NCBI RefSeq assembly: GCF_010730195.1
Contig: NZ_AP022613.1
Coordinates: 186,001-250,000 of the forward strand
DNA length: 64,000 nt
DNA from: Mycobacterium conspicuum
Lineage (GTDB): Bacteria > Actinomycetota > Actinomycetes > Mycobacteriales > Mycobacteriaceae
Reading direction: 5' to 3'
Positions 14,476 through 22,852 of the stretch are shown piece after piece. The first letter of the stretch is position 1, and each line of letters opens with the position of its first letter. A model generated the notes under the pieces. That model was not told the DNA's origin and ran no database searches. It saw only the letters and a list, made by a program, of their open reading frames with translations. The position numbers and the translations under genes are program-made.

Positions 14476-16799
14476 TCGCCGTCTCCCGTCAGCAAAGCCG
14501 CGATCGACGCGGGACTGGCCGGCAGCCGGGTGACCGTCACGCCCAGCGGCGCCAGGGCGTCGTTGATCGCGTTGATCACCGCCGGCACCGAGCCGATCGC
14601 GCCGCCCTCGCCGCAGCCCTTGTACCCGCCGGGCCCGGGCCCGGGGATCTCGACGTGGCCGAATTCGATTGGCGGGACCTCGGTGGCCGTCGGCAGCAGG
14701 TAGTCGACGAAGGTGGTGGCCAGCGGGTTGCCGTCGTCGTCGTAGACCAGGTCTTCCATCAGCGCGCCGCCGATGCCCTGGACCGTGCCGCCGGCGATCT
14801 GGCCCTCCACGACCGCGGGGTTGATCATCGGCCCGACGTCCTCGCTGACGATGTAGCGCAGCAGCGTGACCTTGCCGGTGGTCACGTCCACTTCGCAGGT
14901 GCAGGCGTGGGTGGCGTTGGCCCAGTGGATGGGGTTCGGCGAGGCGAAGCGGGCGGTCACCTCCAGGCACGAGACTCCCGGGGGCAGCTGCTGCGGCGAG
15001 TAGTAGGCCTGGTAGGCGAGCTCGCCGAAGGACACCGTCTTCGACGGATCGTCCCGAACGGTGGCCGTCGATTGTTCCAGCAGCACTTCGGATTCGGCGA
15101 CCTTGAGGTGGTGTGCGGCCAGCGCCACCAGGCGCCCCCGCAGGATGGTCCCGGCCTCGTTGACGGCCCCGGCGGTCATTGGGCCGCTGCGGCTGCCCTG
15201 GGTGCCGGCCCCGTACGGGGTGACGGCGGTGTCGCCCTGGATGGTGGCCACGTCGTCGATGTGGGCGCCCAGCACGTCGGCGGTCAGCTGGACGACGGTG
15301 GTCTCGATGCTGTTCCCCGTCGATCCGCCGTTGACGTAGACGTTGATCTTGCCGGTCGGCTCCATCCGGATGGTGGCGCCTTCGGTGCCCAGGTGGCCGG
15401 TGGCGGCGCCGGTGGGCTCGATGTAGGCCGAGTAGCCGAGCCCGAGGTAGCGGCCCTGCGCCAGCGCCTCTTGCTGTTCCTTCCGAAAGCCTTCGTGGTC
15501 AAGGATTTTCACGGCCTGCTCCAGAGTCTCGATCGGAGCGACGTGATCGTACGGCATGCCGTTGGGATTGACGTAAGGCATCTCGTTGCCGTGCAACAGG
15601 TTTCGCCGACGCAACTCGAGGGGATCCATGTTCATCTTGCGCGCGGCGATGTCCAGCAGGATCTCGCGCGCCAGCGTTTCGTATTGCCAGGGACCGCGGT
15701 AGGCGGCCAGGCCGCTGGTGTTGGAGAACACCGTCTTGTAGTTGAAGCTGGACTTGGGCACGCGGTAGGGGCCGGGGAAGAACATGCCGATGGCGGCCGT
15801 CGTCAGCACCGGGTACGGGGTCGGATAGGCCCCGACGTCCTGCACGAAGTTGATGTCCGCCGCCAGGATGTTGCCGTCGTCGTCGAAGGCCATGCGGGCG
15901 GTGCCGTCGACGTGGCGGGCCTGCCCGGCCGACATCAGGTTCTCGCGCCGGTCCTCGATCCACTTCAGCGCCGCCGGGACCTTGCGCGCGGCCAGCATGA
16001 TGCACATGTCTTCGCGCATCGGGACGACCTTCTGGCCGAAGCCGCCGCCGGTATCGCGCATGATGACCCGAACCCGTTGTGCCGCAATGCCCAACAGCCG
16101 CGCGCAGAACGCCCGCAACTCGTGCGGAGTCTGCGTGGACGCCCACAGCGTCAGCTCTCCGGTGGCCGCCGTCCACTCGACGACCAGGCCGCGGGTCTCG
16201 ATCGGCACCGGCGCGTAAATCTGTTGGTACACAGTCTCTTCGACGGTGTAGGCCGCGTTGGCGAAGATCTCCTCGTCCGGCGGCGCTCCGGCCATGCCGC
16301 CCGCGACGTTGTCGGGGTAGGCGTCGTGCACCACCACCTCGGCGGTCTGCGCGCGGGTGAAGTCGCTGACCGCGGGCAGCGGTTCGTAGTCCACGTCGAT
16401 CAGTTCGAGCGCGTCCTCGGCTAGGTAGCGGCTCTCGGCGACGACGAGCGCAACGGGGTCCCCGACGAACTTGGCCTCGCCCTCGGCCAGCGGCGGGCGC
16501 GGGGTGTCCGGGACGTCCTTGCCCGCGACGGCGTGCCACGCCTCCTTGACGTCCGGGTTGAGGTCGGCGGCGGTGAACACCGCGTGCACGCCGGGCAGGT
16601 CCAGCGCCGCCGAGGCGTCGATGCCGTTGATCCGGGCGCGGGCGAACGGCGAACGCACGAAGCAGGCGTGCAGCATTCCGGGCCGGGAGATGTCGTCGAC
16701 GAAGCTGCCGTGACCGGTCAGCAGGCGGCCGTCTTCCACCCGCGGCACCCGGGTTCCGGCGTACCGGGGCTCAACGGGCACTCGCACGTCCTGAGTCAT
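14472..16799 (-). CDS. Form II (CoxL-like) molybdenum hydroxylase large subunit
   Basis: A 775-residue molybdopterin-cytosine-dinucleotide subunit of the xanthine oxidase family. It has FGQKVVPMRED near 245, the active-site loop AYRGPWQYE at 366-374, TQGSRSGPMTAGAV and KGCGEGGAIGSVPAV, which carries the catalytic Glu. True CO dehydrogenases (form I) have AYxCSFR in the loop; here the loop is of the form II AYRG type with PW instead of the usual AG. It is therefore not expected to oxidise CO. The substrate, probably an aldehyde or N-heterocycle, is unknown. It is divergent from the MobA-like gene, with only 50 bases between the starts. Confidence 0.9.
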   Translation of the reverse strand: MTQDVRVPVEPRYAGTRVPRVEDGRLLTGHGSFVDDISRPGMLHACFVRSPFARARINGIDASAALDLPGVHAVFTAADLNPDVKEAWHAVAGKDVPDTPRPPLAEGEAKFVGDPVALVVAESRYLAEDALELIDVDYEPLPAVSDFTRAQTAEVVVHDAYPDNVAGGMAGAPPDEEIFANAAYTVEETVYQQIYAPVPIETRGLVVEWTAATGELTLWASTQTPHELRAFCARLLGIAAQRVRVIMRDTGGGFGQKVVPMREDMCIMLAARKVPAALKWIEDRRENLMSAGQARHVDGTARMAFDDDGNILAADINFVQDVGAYPTPYPVLTTAAIGMFFPGPYRVPKSSFNYKTVFSNTSGLAAYRGPWQYETLAREILLDIAARKMNMDPLELRRRNLLHGNEMPYVNPNGMPYDHVAPIETLEQAVKILDHEGFRKEQQEALAQGRYLGLGYSAYIEPTGAATGHLGTEGATIRMEPTGKINVYVNGGSTGNSIETTVVQLTADVLGAHIDDVATIQGDTAVTPYGAGTQGSRSGPMTAGAVNEAGTILRGRLVALAAHHLKVAESEVLLEQSTATVRDDPSKTVSFGELAYQAYYSPQQLPPGVSCLEVTARFASPNPIHWANATHACTCEVDVTTGKVTLLRYIVSEDVGPMINPAVVEGQIAGGTVQGIGGALMEDLVYDDDGNPLATTFVDYLLPTATEVPPIEFGHVEIPGPGPGGYKGCGEGGAIGSVPAVINAINDALAPLGVTVTRLPASPASIAALLTGDGE

Positions 16800-16814
16800 G
16801 GCGCTCCAGCGTTG

Positions 16815-16825
16815 TCACTTAGTGA
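16815..16825. promoter_or_regulatory. Short palindrome TCACT-T-AGTGA between divergent genes
   Basis: A perfect 5-base inverted repeat with a one-base centre lies in the 50-base gap between the form II hydroxylase operon and the mobA-like gene. Its position would let one regulator act on both promoters. Only its symmetry and location support it. Confidence 0.3.
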
Positions 16826-16849
16826 GAAGGTGAATGTCATCATAGGAGA

Positions 16850-17416
16850 GTGCCGTTACCGCCGTCGGAGGAATCGTCGGCCCGCATCGTCGGGGTCTTG
16901 CTGGCCGCCGGCGCCGGCCGGCGCTACGGCAAGCCGAAGGTGCTGGTCGAGGGTTGGCTTGCGACCGCCCTTGGCGCGCTGTGCGACGGGGGCTGCACGG
17001 ACGTGATCCTGGTTCTCGGCGCGGCTCAGGTGCCAGCCCCGCCGGGCGTGGCCGTGGTCGTCGCGTCGGACTGGGATGCTGGCCTGAGCGCCTCGGTTCG
17101 GGCGGGCCTGCTCGGCGCCGAGGGCATGGGCGCGGACTACGCCGTCCTGCACGTCGTCGACACCCCCGACGTGGGCGCCGCCGTGGTGCGCCGGGTGCTG
17201 CAGCGTGCGCTGTCGTCGCAAGCGGGGCTGGCACGCGCCTGGTTCGGTGCTCGTCCCGGCCATCCCGTCGTCATCGCGCGCCGGCACTGGCCGGCGGTGC
17301 TGGAGCAGCTATCCGGAGATCAGGGCGCGGGCGCATACCTGCGCGGACGGCCAGATGTGGAAAACGTCGACTGCGCCGACCTCGCCGGGGGTGAGGACGT
17401 CGACACCCCACGTTGA
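16850..17416 (+). CDS. MobA-like molybdenum cofactor nucleotidyltransferase (Rv0371c-like)
   Basis: A 188-residue protein of the MobA/MocA NTP-transferase group. The signature is VGVLLAAGAGRRYGKPKVLV (residues 14-33), with VASDWDAGLSASVRAGL and HVVDTPDVG further in. Such enzymes add CMP to molybdopterin, making the cytosine dinucleotide used by xanthine-oxidase-type enzymes. In M. tuberculosis the homologue sits inside the CO dehydrogenase cluster; here it is divergent from the form II hydroxylase and missing from the cox cluster. The GTG at 16850 has aggag only 2 bases upstream, so the real start may be slightly further down. The stop codon lies in the left arm of a palindrome shared with the convergent permease gene. 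Confidence 0.85.
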   Translation: MPLPPSEESSARIVGVLLAAGAGRRYGKPKVLVEGWLATALGALCDGGCTDVILVLGAAQVPAPPGVAVVVASDWDAGLSASVRAGLLGAEGMGADYAVLHVVDTPDVGAAVVRRVLQRALSSQAGLARAWFGARPGHPVVIARRHWPAVLEQLSGDQGAGAYLRGRPDVENVDCADLAGGEDVDTPR

Positions 17417-17472
17417 CTCTGCGTTGGTGGCGGGCCCTACTCGCACTTTTGCGCCATACGCGCAGAGTCAAC
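17412..17472. terminator. Large symmetric palindrome between convergent genes, containing both stop codons
   Basis: GTTGACTCTGCG (17412-17423) and CGCAGAGTCAAC (17461-17472) form a perfect 12-bp stem. Inside, GGCG (17429-17432) and CGCC (17451-17454) pair again with five-base internal loops on both sides, so the element is nearly symmetric. The TGA of the mobA-like gene lies in the left arm and the TGA of the permease in the right arm. The most likely role is a bidirectional terminator. Confidence 0.7.
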
Positions 17473-18874
17473 TCGCCCGTACGCGATCGCGGACCAGAAA
17501 CCAGCCGCCGATCAGCGCGGGAATGCCGATCACCGCCGCGCCCAGCATCCACGGGCCTTGCACCTTGTCGAAGAACATCAGCACGATGACGCCGATCAGG
17601 AATGCCATTGTGGCCCAACCGCTGTAGGGCGCAAACGGCATCCGGAACTTGGGCCGCTCCAGCTCGCCCCTTTTCGCCAGCTGATGGAACTTCAGCTGGC
17701 ACGCCACGATCGTGGCCCAGGCCACCACGACACCCACCGAGGCGATGTGCAGCACGATCTCGAAGGCCTGGTGCGGAACGAAAAAGTTGAGCCCGATGCC
17801 GAACAGGCCGATGCCGGCGGTCAGCAGGATGCCGCCGTAGGGCACGCCGTTGCGCGACATCGGCATGGTGAACTTCGGGCCGCTGCCGTTCATCGCCATC
17901 GACCGCAGGATACGGCCCGTCGAATACAGCCCGGCGTTTAGGCTGGACAGCGCGGCGGTGAGAACCACGAGGTTCATCAGGCTGCCCGCCCCCTGGAACC
18001 CCACCTTGGCGAAGAAGGTGACGAACGGGCTGACCCCGGCCTTGTAGGAGGTGTAGGGCAGCAGCAGGCCGAGCAGCACGGTCGACCCGATGTAGAACAC
18101 CGCGATCCGGAACACCACCGAGTTGATCGCGCGCGGCATCACCTTCTCCGGGTTCTCGGTTTCCCCCGCCGCGATGCCCACCAATTCGATAGCGGCATAG
18201 GCGAATACGACGCCGGAGGTGACGAGCACCAGTGGCAGCAGCCCGGTCGGCATCAGCCCGCCGTGGCTGCTCCACAGCCCCGGGCCGGTGTCCTGACCGT
18301 CGACCTTGAAGCCGCCGGCCAGGAAGACCGTGCCAACCACCAGGAACGTCACCAGCGCCAGCACCTTGATCAAGGAGGCCCAGAACTCCAATTCGCCGAA
18401 CAGCTTGACCGAGATCAGGTTCATCGACACCACCACGACCAACGCGATCAGCGCGAGGAGCCACTGCGGGACGATTTGGAACGCGTGCCAGTAGCGGCAG
18501 TACGTCGCGATCGCGGTGGTGTCCACGATGCCGGTCATCGCCCAGTTCAGGAAGTACATCCAGCCGGCGGCGAAAGCCACTCTCTCCCCGAAGAATTCGC
18601 GCGCGTAGGACACGAATGATCCCGACGACGGGCGGTGCAGCACCAGCTCGCCCAGCGCGCGCAGGATCAGAAAGACGAAGATGCCGCAGATGCCGAAGAC
18701 GATGAACAGACCGGGTCCGGCCGACGCGAGCCGTCCTCCGGCGCCGAGAAAGAGACCCGTGCCGATCGCACCGCCGAGGGCGATCATCTGGATTTGGCGG
18801 TTCTTGAGGGACTTGTGATAGCCGGCGTCTTCACGGGTCAGCCGCTCGGCGGCGGCGTCGAGGGGTGGCGCCAT
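17468..18874 (-). CDS. ansP2: Amino-acid permease of the APC family, L-asparagine permease AnsP2-like
   Basis: A 468-residue protein with twelve predicted TM helices. It opens with the APC family signature: KNRQIQMIALGGAIGTGLFLGAG in the first helix, then GPGLFIVFGICGIFVFLILRALGEL. Helix 3 has SSGSFVSYAREFFGERVAFAAGW. It should import an amino acid, with asparagine suggested by similarity and by its place near lpqJ, as in M. tuberculosis. The ATG at 18874 has an aggagc ribosome binding site; an upstream frame to 19498 is antisense to the amidohydrolase. Specificity cannot be read from sequence. Confidence 0.85.
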   Translation of the reverse strand: MAPPLDAAAERLTREDAGYHKSLKNRQIQMIALGGAIGTGLFLGAGGRLASAGPGLFIVFGICGIFVFLILRALGELVLHRPSSGSFVSYAREFFGERVAFAAGWMYFLNWAMTGIVDTTAIATYCRYWHAFQIVPQWLLALIALVVVVSMNLISVKLFGELEFWASLIKVLALVTFLVVGTVFLAGGFKVDGQDTGPGLWSSHGGLMPTGLLPLVLVTSGVVFAYAAIELVGIAAGETENPEKVMPRAINSVVFRIAVFYIGSTVLLGLLLPYTSYKAGVSPFVTFFAKVGFQGAGSLMNLVVLTAALSSLNAGLYSTGRILRSMAMNGSGPKFTMPMSRNGVPYGGILLTAGIGLFGIGLNFFVPHQAFEIVLHIASVGVVVAWATIVACQLKFHQLAKRGELERPKFRMPFAPYSGWATMAFLIGVIVLMFFDKVQGPWMLGAAVIGIPALIGGWFLVRDRVRAS

Positions 18875-18951
18875 TGCGGGAGCTCCTATCGCCGGACTGG
18901 CTGTCAGGCTAACCGACCCGCGCGTGCCTGGCTCGTCAACGGGGTGGCCGG

Positions 18952-19920
18952 CTACAAATTCAGGAGTCGTTCGGCGTTGCGATGGCTGATGCTCGCCCGG
19001 TCGTCGGTGCCGAGCGGCAGCCGGTTCAAAAACGCGCACGCATTTTTCATCGAGCCGAAGGGGTAGTCGGTCGAGAACGCCACCCGCGCGACGCCGACCT
19101 GCGCGACCAGGTTCGCGTAGGTCGCCTCGTCGTTGAAGTTGGCGAAGGTGTAGTGCAGGTTCTCCCGCAGGTAGGTGCTCACCGGGTGCCGCAGGCCGGT
19201 CAGTTCCGGGCGCAGCGTCGCGTCGAACCGGGGCAGCATGAACGACGTCGCCTCGCCCATGTGACCGATGATGATCTGCAACGTGGGGTGGCGGTCGAAC
19301 ACCCCGCCGAGGATGATGCGCAGCACGTGCGTGGCCGTGTTGATGTGCCAGCCCCAGCCCACCGTGGCGAGCGCGAAGGTGACCTGCTCGGAAAACCCGC
19401 CGTAGCAGGACTCGATCACGGCCGCCGGCGGGACGGTGGGGTGCAGGTAGATCGGGACGTCGAGGTCCACCGCGCGGGCCAGCACCGGTTCGAAGCACGG
19501 ATCATCCAGGTACACGCCCTGGCAATGGCCGTTGACGACGGCGCCCACGAAGCCGAGTTTGTGCACCGCGCGCTGCAATTCGTCGGCCGCGGCGTCGGGT
19601 GCGCTGATCGGCAGGGCGGCGAAACCGGCCAGCCGGTCCGGGTACCGGCGCACCGCCGCGGCCAGCTCGTCGTTGCACGCGCGGGCCGTGCGCACGGCCG
19701 CCGGGGCGTCGAGTTGCTCCACCCCGGGCGCCACCAGGGACAGTACGGCCAGGTCGACGCCCGCCTCGTCCATTTCGGCGATGCGCCCGTCGCCGAGGTC
19801 GGTGAGTCGCTCGGCCAGGCCGGGACGGGACTTGTGCCAGCTGCCCGGACCGTTGAGGAATCCCGGTGTCGCGTAATGCTCTTCGAGGGCGATGGTTCTC
19901 GAGGTTCTGATGGTCGTCAC
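18952..19920 (-). CDS. Amidohydrolase-family decarboxylase (gamma-resorcylate/ACMSD type)
   Basis: A 322-residue metal-dependent TIM-barrel protein of amidohydrolase family 2. The N-terminal IALEEHYATPGFL has the Glu and His that mark gamma-resorcylate and carboxyvanillate decarboxylases. Further metal ligands fit YLHPTVPP, IIGHMGEATSF and the Asp of FSTDYPFGS. Such enzymes remove CO2 from aromatic carboxylic acids without oxidation. It ends 78 bases before the permease start on the same strand, so the two may be co-expressed. The substrate is unknown. Confidence 0.82.
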   Translation of the reverse strand: MTTIRTSRTIALEEHYATPGFLNGPGSWHKSRPGLAERLTDLGDGRIAEMDEAGVDLAVLSLVAPGVEQLDAPAAVRTARACNDELAAAVRRYPDRLAGFAALPISAPDAAADELQRAVHKLGFVGAVVNGHCQGVYLDDPCFEPVLARAVDLDVPIYLHPTVPPAAVIESCYGGFSEQVTFALATVGWGWHINTATHVLRIILGGVFDRHPTLQIIIGHMGEATSFMLPRFDATLRPELTGLRHPVSTYLRENLHYTFANFNDEATYANLVAQVGVARVAFSTDYPFGSMKNACAFLNRLPLGTDDRASISHRNAERLLNL

Positions 19921-20059
19921 TCCTCTAACACTATGGGTGCCAAGAGAACACGTTCACCGACGCGCATGGGTTCATCGCGGAAATGCCAAATATCGAAAAC
20001 GCCTGCAAAATCGCGTTAGGCTCCCGGGGTCACGGTCACATCGCGCAATGGAGCCAACT

Positions 20060-20641
20060 ATGACGTTCGACGCGACGGAAGTTGGGCAGCATGCCCGTCG
20101 GCTACGGGAGTTCACCGCGTTCGCCAACTTCTCGGATGCTGACCTAGAACGGCTGGTGCAATCCGCACATCACATTTCCCGGACCGTGCCATGGCCGCTG
20201 ATTCGTGAACAGACCCCGTCGGACGCCTGCTACATCCTGCTCAGCGGAGAGGCGGGGGTGTACGTCGGCCAGGACCGCATCGCGGCGCTGGGTCCGGGCG
20301 AAGTGATCGGCGAATCCGCCCTGCGCCGTGGAAAATTGCGTTCGGCCACCGTGACGACGATGGGGCCGTCCGAGGTGCTGCGCATCGAGCGCGACGATCT
20401 GGACCGCCTGCTCGCCGAGATACCCGCACTGCGCGAAACCATGGAAGCGACCGTCGCGCGGCACCCACCGGTGGTCCGGCCACAGGATGCTCCGAAGCGG
20501 AAGGTAAATGCTTCCGTCCCAGCGGATTTGGTGGATCGGTTCGAACGGGCCGCCGACAGTGCCGGCGTGGGTGTCGCGGCCGCGCTGGAGGATGCGCTCA
20601 CCCAGTGGATCGAACGGCAGGCACCAGGCGCAGGAAGCTGA
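20060..20641 (+). CDS. Cyclic-nucleotide-binding protein with C-terminal ribbon-helix-helix-like domain
   Basis: A 193-residue protein. Residues about 15-125 form a cNMP-binding domain with a complete phosphate-binding cassette, GEVIGESALRRGKLRSATV, including the Arg that contacts the cyclic phosphate. The linker APKRK leads to VNASVPADLVDRFERAA and ALEDALTQWIERQ, a strand plus two helices resembling the ribbon-helix-helix DNA-binding fold. It is thus a candidate cAMP-controlled regulator that is not CRP-like. The start at 20060 has ggag 7 bases upstream; ATG 20048 would add four residues. It converges on the cyclase gene with a 44-base 3' overlap. Confidence 0.78.
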   Translation: MTFDATEVGQHARRLREFTAFANFSDADLERLVQSAHHISRTVPWPLIREQTPSDACYILLSGEAGVYVGQDRIAALGPGEVIGESALRRGKLRSATVTTMGPSEVLRIERDDLDRLLAEIPALRETMEATVARHPPVVRPQDAPKRKVNASVPADLVDRFERAADSAGVGVAAALEDALTQWIERQAPGAGS

Positions 20642-22412
20642 CCGGCTCCTCGAAGCCCTTGAGCGGAACCGTCTCCTGACGCTGCGGCACGGCGCCCAGT
20701 ATCTCCTGCACTGCGGGGTCGGCGGCGACGGCGTGGGACAGCACGATGTCATCGCCGGCACTCTGGCCCTGCAGGCGCGCGGCCATGTTGACGGTCGAGC
20801 CGAAGTAGTCGAGCCGGCCGTTCAGGGTGACGACCACGCTGGGGCCGGCGTGGACGCCGACCTTCAGGACCAGGTCGCTGGTGTGCGGTGAGGAGGCGAT
20901 CCCCGCCTGCATGGCGAGGGCGGCGCGCACCGCCTGCGCCGGGTCGGTGAACGAGGCCATCACCGCGTCGCCGATCGTCTTGACCACCGCTCCGTCGTGG
21001 TCGCGCACGATCGCCGCCAGCAGCATGAAGTGCGCGCGCACCAGGTTGTAGGCGGTGGCGTCGCCGACCCGTTCGTAGAGGGCGGTCGAGCCGCGCAGGT
21101 CGGTAAACAGCAGTGCGACCTGGCTGACGCCGGCGTCGTCGCCCGGTCGCAGCGTGGCCTCGGCGAACAGATCGCGAAAGGCCTGCAGCGAGATCACTTC
21201 TGGCGCCGTCAGCGCCGTGCGCGTCCAGGACCGGTCTTCGATCAGGGCGGCCAGCTCGAAGCCGGCATCGTTGACGAACGTCACGCTGTCGGGGTCGCCA
21301 ACCGGGTCCAGCGTTTGCACCCCCGACGCCGTGATGCGCACGTCGGGAAACGGCCCGGACTCGTATTCGACGTCCACCGAAGCGCCGGGGTGAAGCGTGC
21401 GCACCCGGTAGGAGCCCGGCGGCAGGTCGACGCTGACGGCGCGTCGCTCCTCCGGGCTCAGCAGCACCTGGACCGCGACGTGTTGCGTCCCCATGGGCCC
21501 CGACAGGCAGTAATAGTTGTCGGGCAACGGCCGTATCGCCGGTGCCGCCTTGAACGTCAGCTCGACGTTGCGCTCGAAATCGCGGTCGTAGTCGATGTTG
21601 CACGTCGGGCAGTGCGCGCCGTGCGGCAAGTCGGACAGCGTGGCGACGCTGATCTTGGCTCCGCGGCAGTTGGGGCAGAGCAACCCCCACTTCATGTCGA
21701 GCAGCCCCGCCTTTACGCCGGCCAGACAGGCCTCGGTGGCTGCGCGCGGCGGCACACCGAGATCGGCGGCCAGCACCTTAGGCCGGATATCGGTCAGGTC
21801 GGCCGCCATGCCTTCCAGCACAAGCTCGCTCAGCCGTGCGCCGAGTCCGTTGCCGTAGGGGCTGCGGTCGATCTCGCGCGCCATCGCGGTGGCGCGCTCG
21901 CGCGCGCCCTGGGGCAGCACGGGCTGCGGCAACACAAAGGGCGTCAACCGCCGGGAGGAGGGGTCGCCGCGAGCGAGGTTCAAAAAGTCGATGGCCTCCA
22001 GGACGCGCTTGCTAACGTTCTCGCCCGCCCGGGCCGCGAGCCGTGCGCCGGACAGGCGGCCGACCACGCCCAGCGGCTCCCATTCGAGGGTGTAGCTGAC
22101 GCGCGAGCCCCCTTTGCCGTCGGACTCGAGGTCGAACACCGGGCCGAAGCGGCGAAACGGGCCCTTGGTGAACACCCGCGTCTGACGGAAGTGCCGTCCC
22201 GCTATCCACTCGTACGGCTTCTCCTCCCATTCCAAGAGGAAACCCGCCGCCTTCTCGCGTCCGCGCCGGACCACCGTGCCGTTTGGTTGCGGCGTCTCCT
22301 CGAGCCGGTAGGGCGGCAGCCCCAGGGCCTCGTTGAAACGGTTGGTATCGGCCAGGATCGGCCAGATCTGGTCCGGTGGCAGATCGAATGTCCAAGTCCA
22401 GGTGCGGCGCAT
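20598..22412 (-). CDS. Class III adenylyl cyclase with SRPBCC and zinc-ribbon (DUF5939) regions
   Basis: The protein has 604 residues. Residues 1-~150 look like an SRPBCC/START ligand-binding domain. The middle contains a zinc ribbon, CPNC...CPTC, in a DUF5939-type region. The last ~190 residues are the cyclase: VALLFTDLRGSTALYERVG (metal Asp), VVKTIGDAVMASF (substrate Lys and second metal Asp) and LDYFGSTVNMAARLQ (substrate Asp, transition-state Asn and Arg). The Lys plus Asp pair predicts ATP use, making cAMP. No TM segment is seen, so it is likely cytosolic, sensing a hydrophobic ligand (inference). It is the last gene of a four-gene operon starting at 24247. Confidence 0.88.
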   Translation of the reverse strand: MRRTWTWTFDLPPDQIWPILADTNRFNEALGLPPYRLEETPQPNGTVVRRGREKAAGFLLEWEEKPYEWIAGRHFRQTRVFTKGPFRRFGPVFDLESDGKGGSRVSYTLEWEPLGVVGRLSGARLAARAGENVSKRVLEAIDFLNLARGDPSSRRLTPFVLPQPVLPQGARERATAMAREIDRSPYGNGLGARLSELVLEGMAADLTDIRPKVLAADLGVPPRAATEACLAGVKAGLLDMKWGLLCPNCRGAKISVATLSDLPHGAHCPTCNIDYDRDFERNVELTFKAAPAIRPLPDNYYCLSGPMGTQHVAVQVLLSPEERRAVSVDLPPGSYRVRTLHPGASVDVEYESGPFPDVRITASGVQTLDPVGDPDSVTFVNDAGFELAALIEDRSWTRTALTAPEVISLQAFRDLFAEATLRPGDDAGVSQVALLFTDLRGSTALYERVGDATAYNLVRAHFMLLAAIVRDHDGAVVKTIGDAVMASFTDPAQAVRAALAMQAGIASSPHTSDLVLKVGVHAGPSVVVTLNGRLDYFGSTVNMAARLQGQSAGDDIVLSHAVAADPAVQEILGAVPQRQETVPLKGFEEPVSFLRLVPAVRSTG

Positions 22413-22417
22413 CGACG

Positions 22418-22852
22418 TTAGGTCTCGAATTCGAGGTGATGTCTGACTTCCTCGGCGATGGCTTCCAGGTTGCGCGCGACCAAACCGCGTCCGATCATCT
22501 CGCTGATCCAGGCGATCCCCAACCCGGTGACCGAAAACGTCAAAGACATGGTGAAGCGGGTGCCCTCACCGTCGGGCTCGACGAGAGCCTCGAACGATTG
22601 CCGCGTCCCCCGCACCGACCGCCATCGTAACCGGCGGCCGTCGGACGGACTGATAAGCACTCGACCGCCCAAATGCACTGTGCCGCTGTCTAAATAGATG
22701 TCCCAGAGTTCCCCGTCGTTGCAGGATTCGATGAACCGGCACCGGCTCAGTGTGGACACCGCGGAAAGCAGCTTGTGCGGGTCGGTGATGAACGCGCCGC
22801 TGTCCTCGACCGGGCGTCGGATGTGTCGGGAAACGCGTACCGTCTGAGTCAC
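22418..22852 (-). CDS. SRPBCC-fold small protein
   Basis: A 144-residue protein beginning MTQTVRVSRHIRRPVEDSGAFITDPHKL, the N-terminal strand and first helices of the SRPBCC (START-like) ligand-binding fold, with FTMSLTFSVTGLGIAWISEMIG near the C-terminal helix. Such proteins hold hydrophobic ligands in a deep cavity. It starts right after the acyltransferase stop (no gap) and ends 5 bases before the cyclase start, which itself has an SRPBCC domain. The ligand is unknown. Confidence 0.78.
   Translation of the reverse strand: MTQTVRVSRHIRRPVEDSGAFITDPHKLLSAVSTLSRCRFIESCNDGELWDIYLDSGTVHLGGRVLISPSDGRRLRWRSVRGTRQSFEALVEPDGEGTRFTMSLTFSVTGLGIAWISEMIGRGLVARNLEAIAEEVRHHLEFET

Noticed and set aside
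14655..16424. 589-residue plus-strand frame
   Set aside because: Antisense shadow of the form II large subunit, rich in Gly, Val, Arg and His, as such shadows are.
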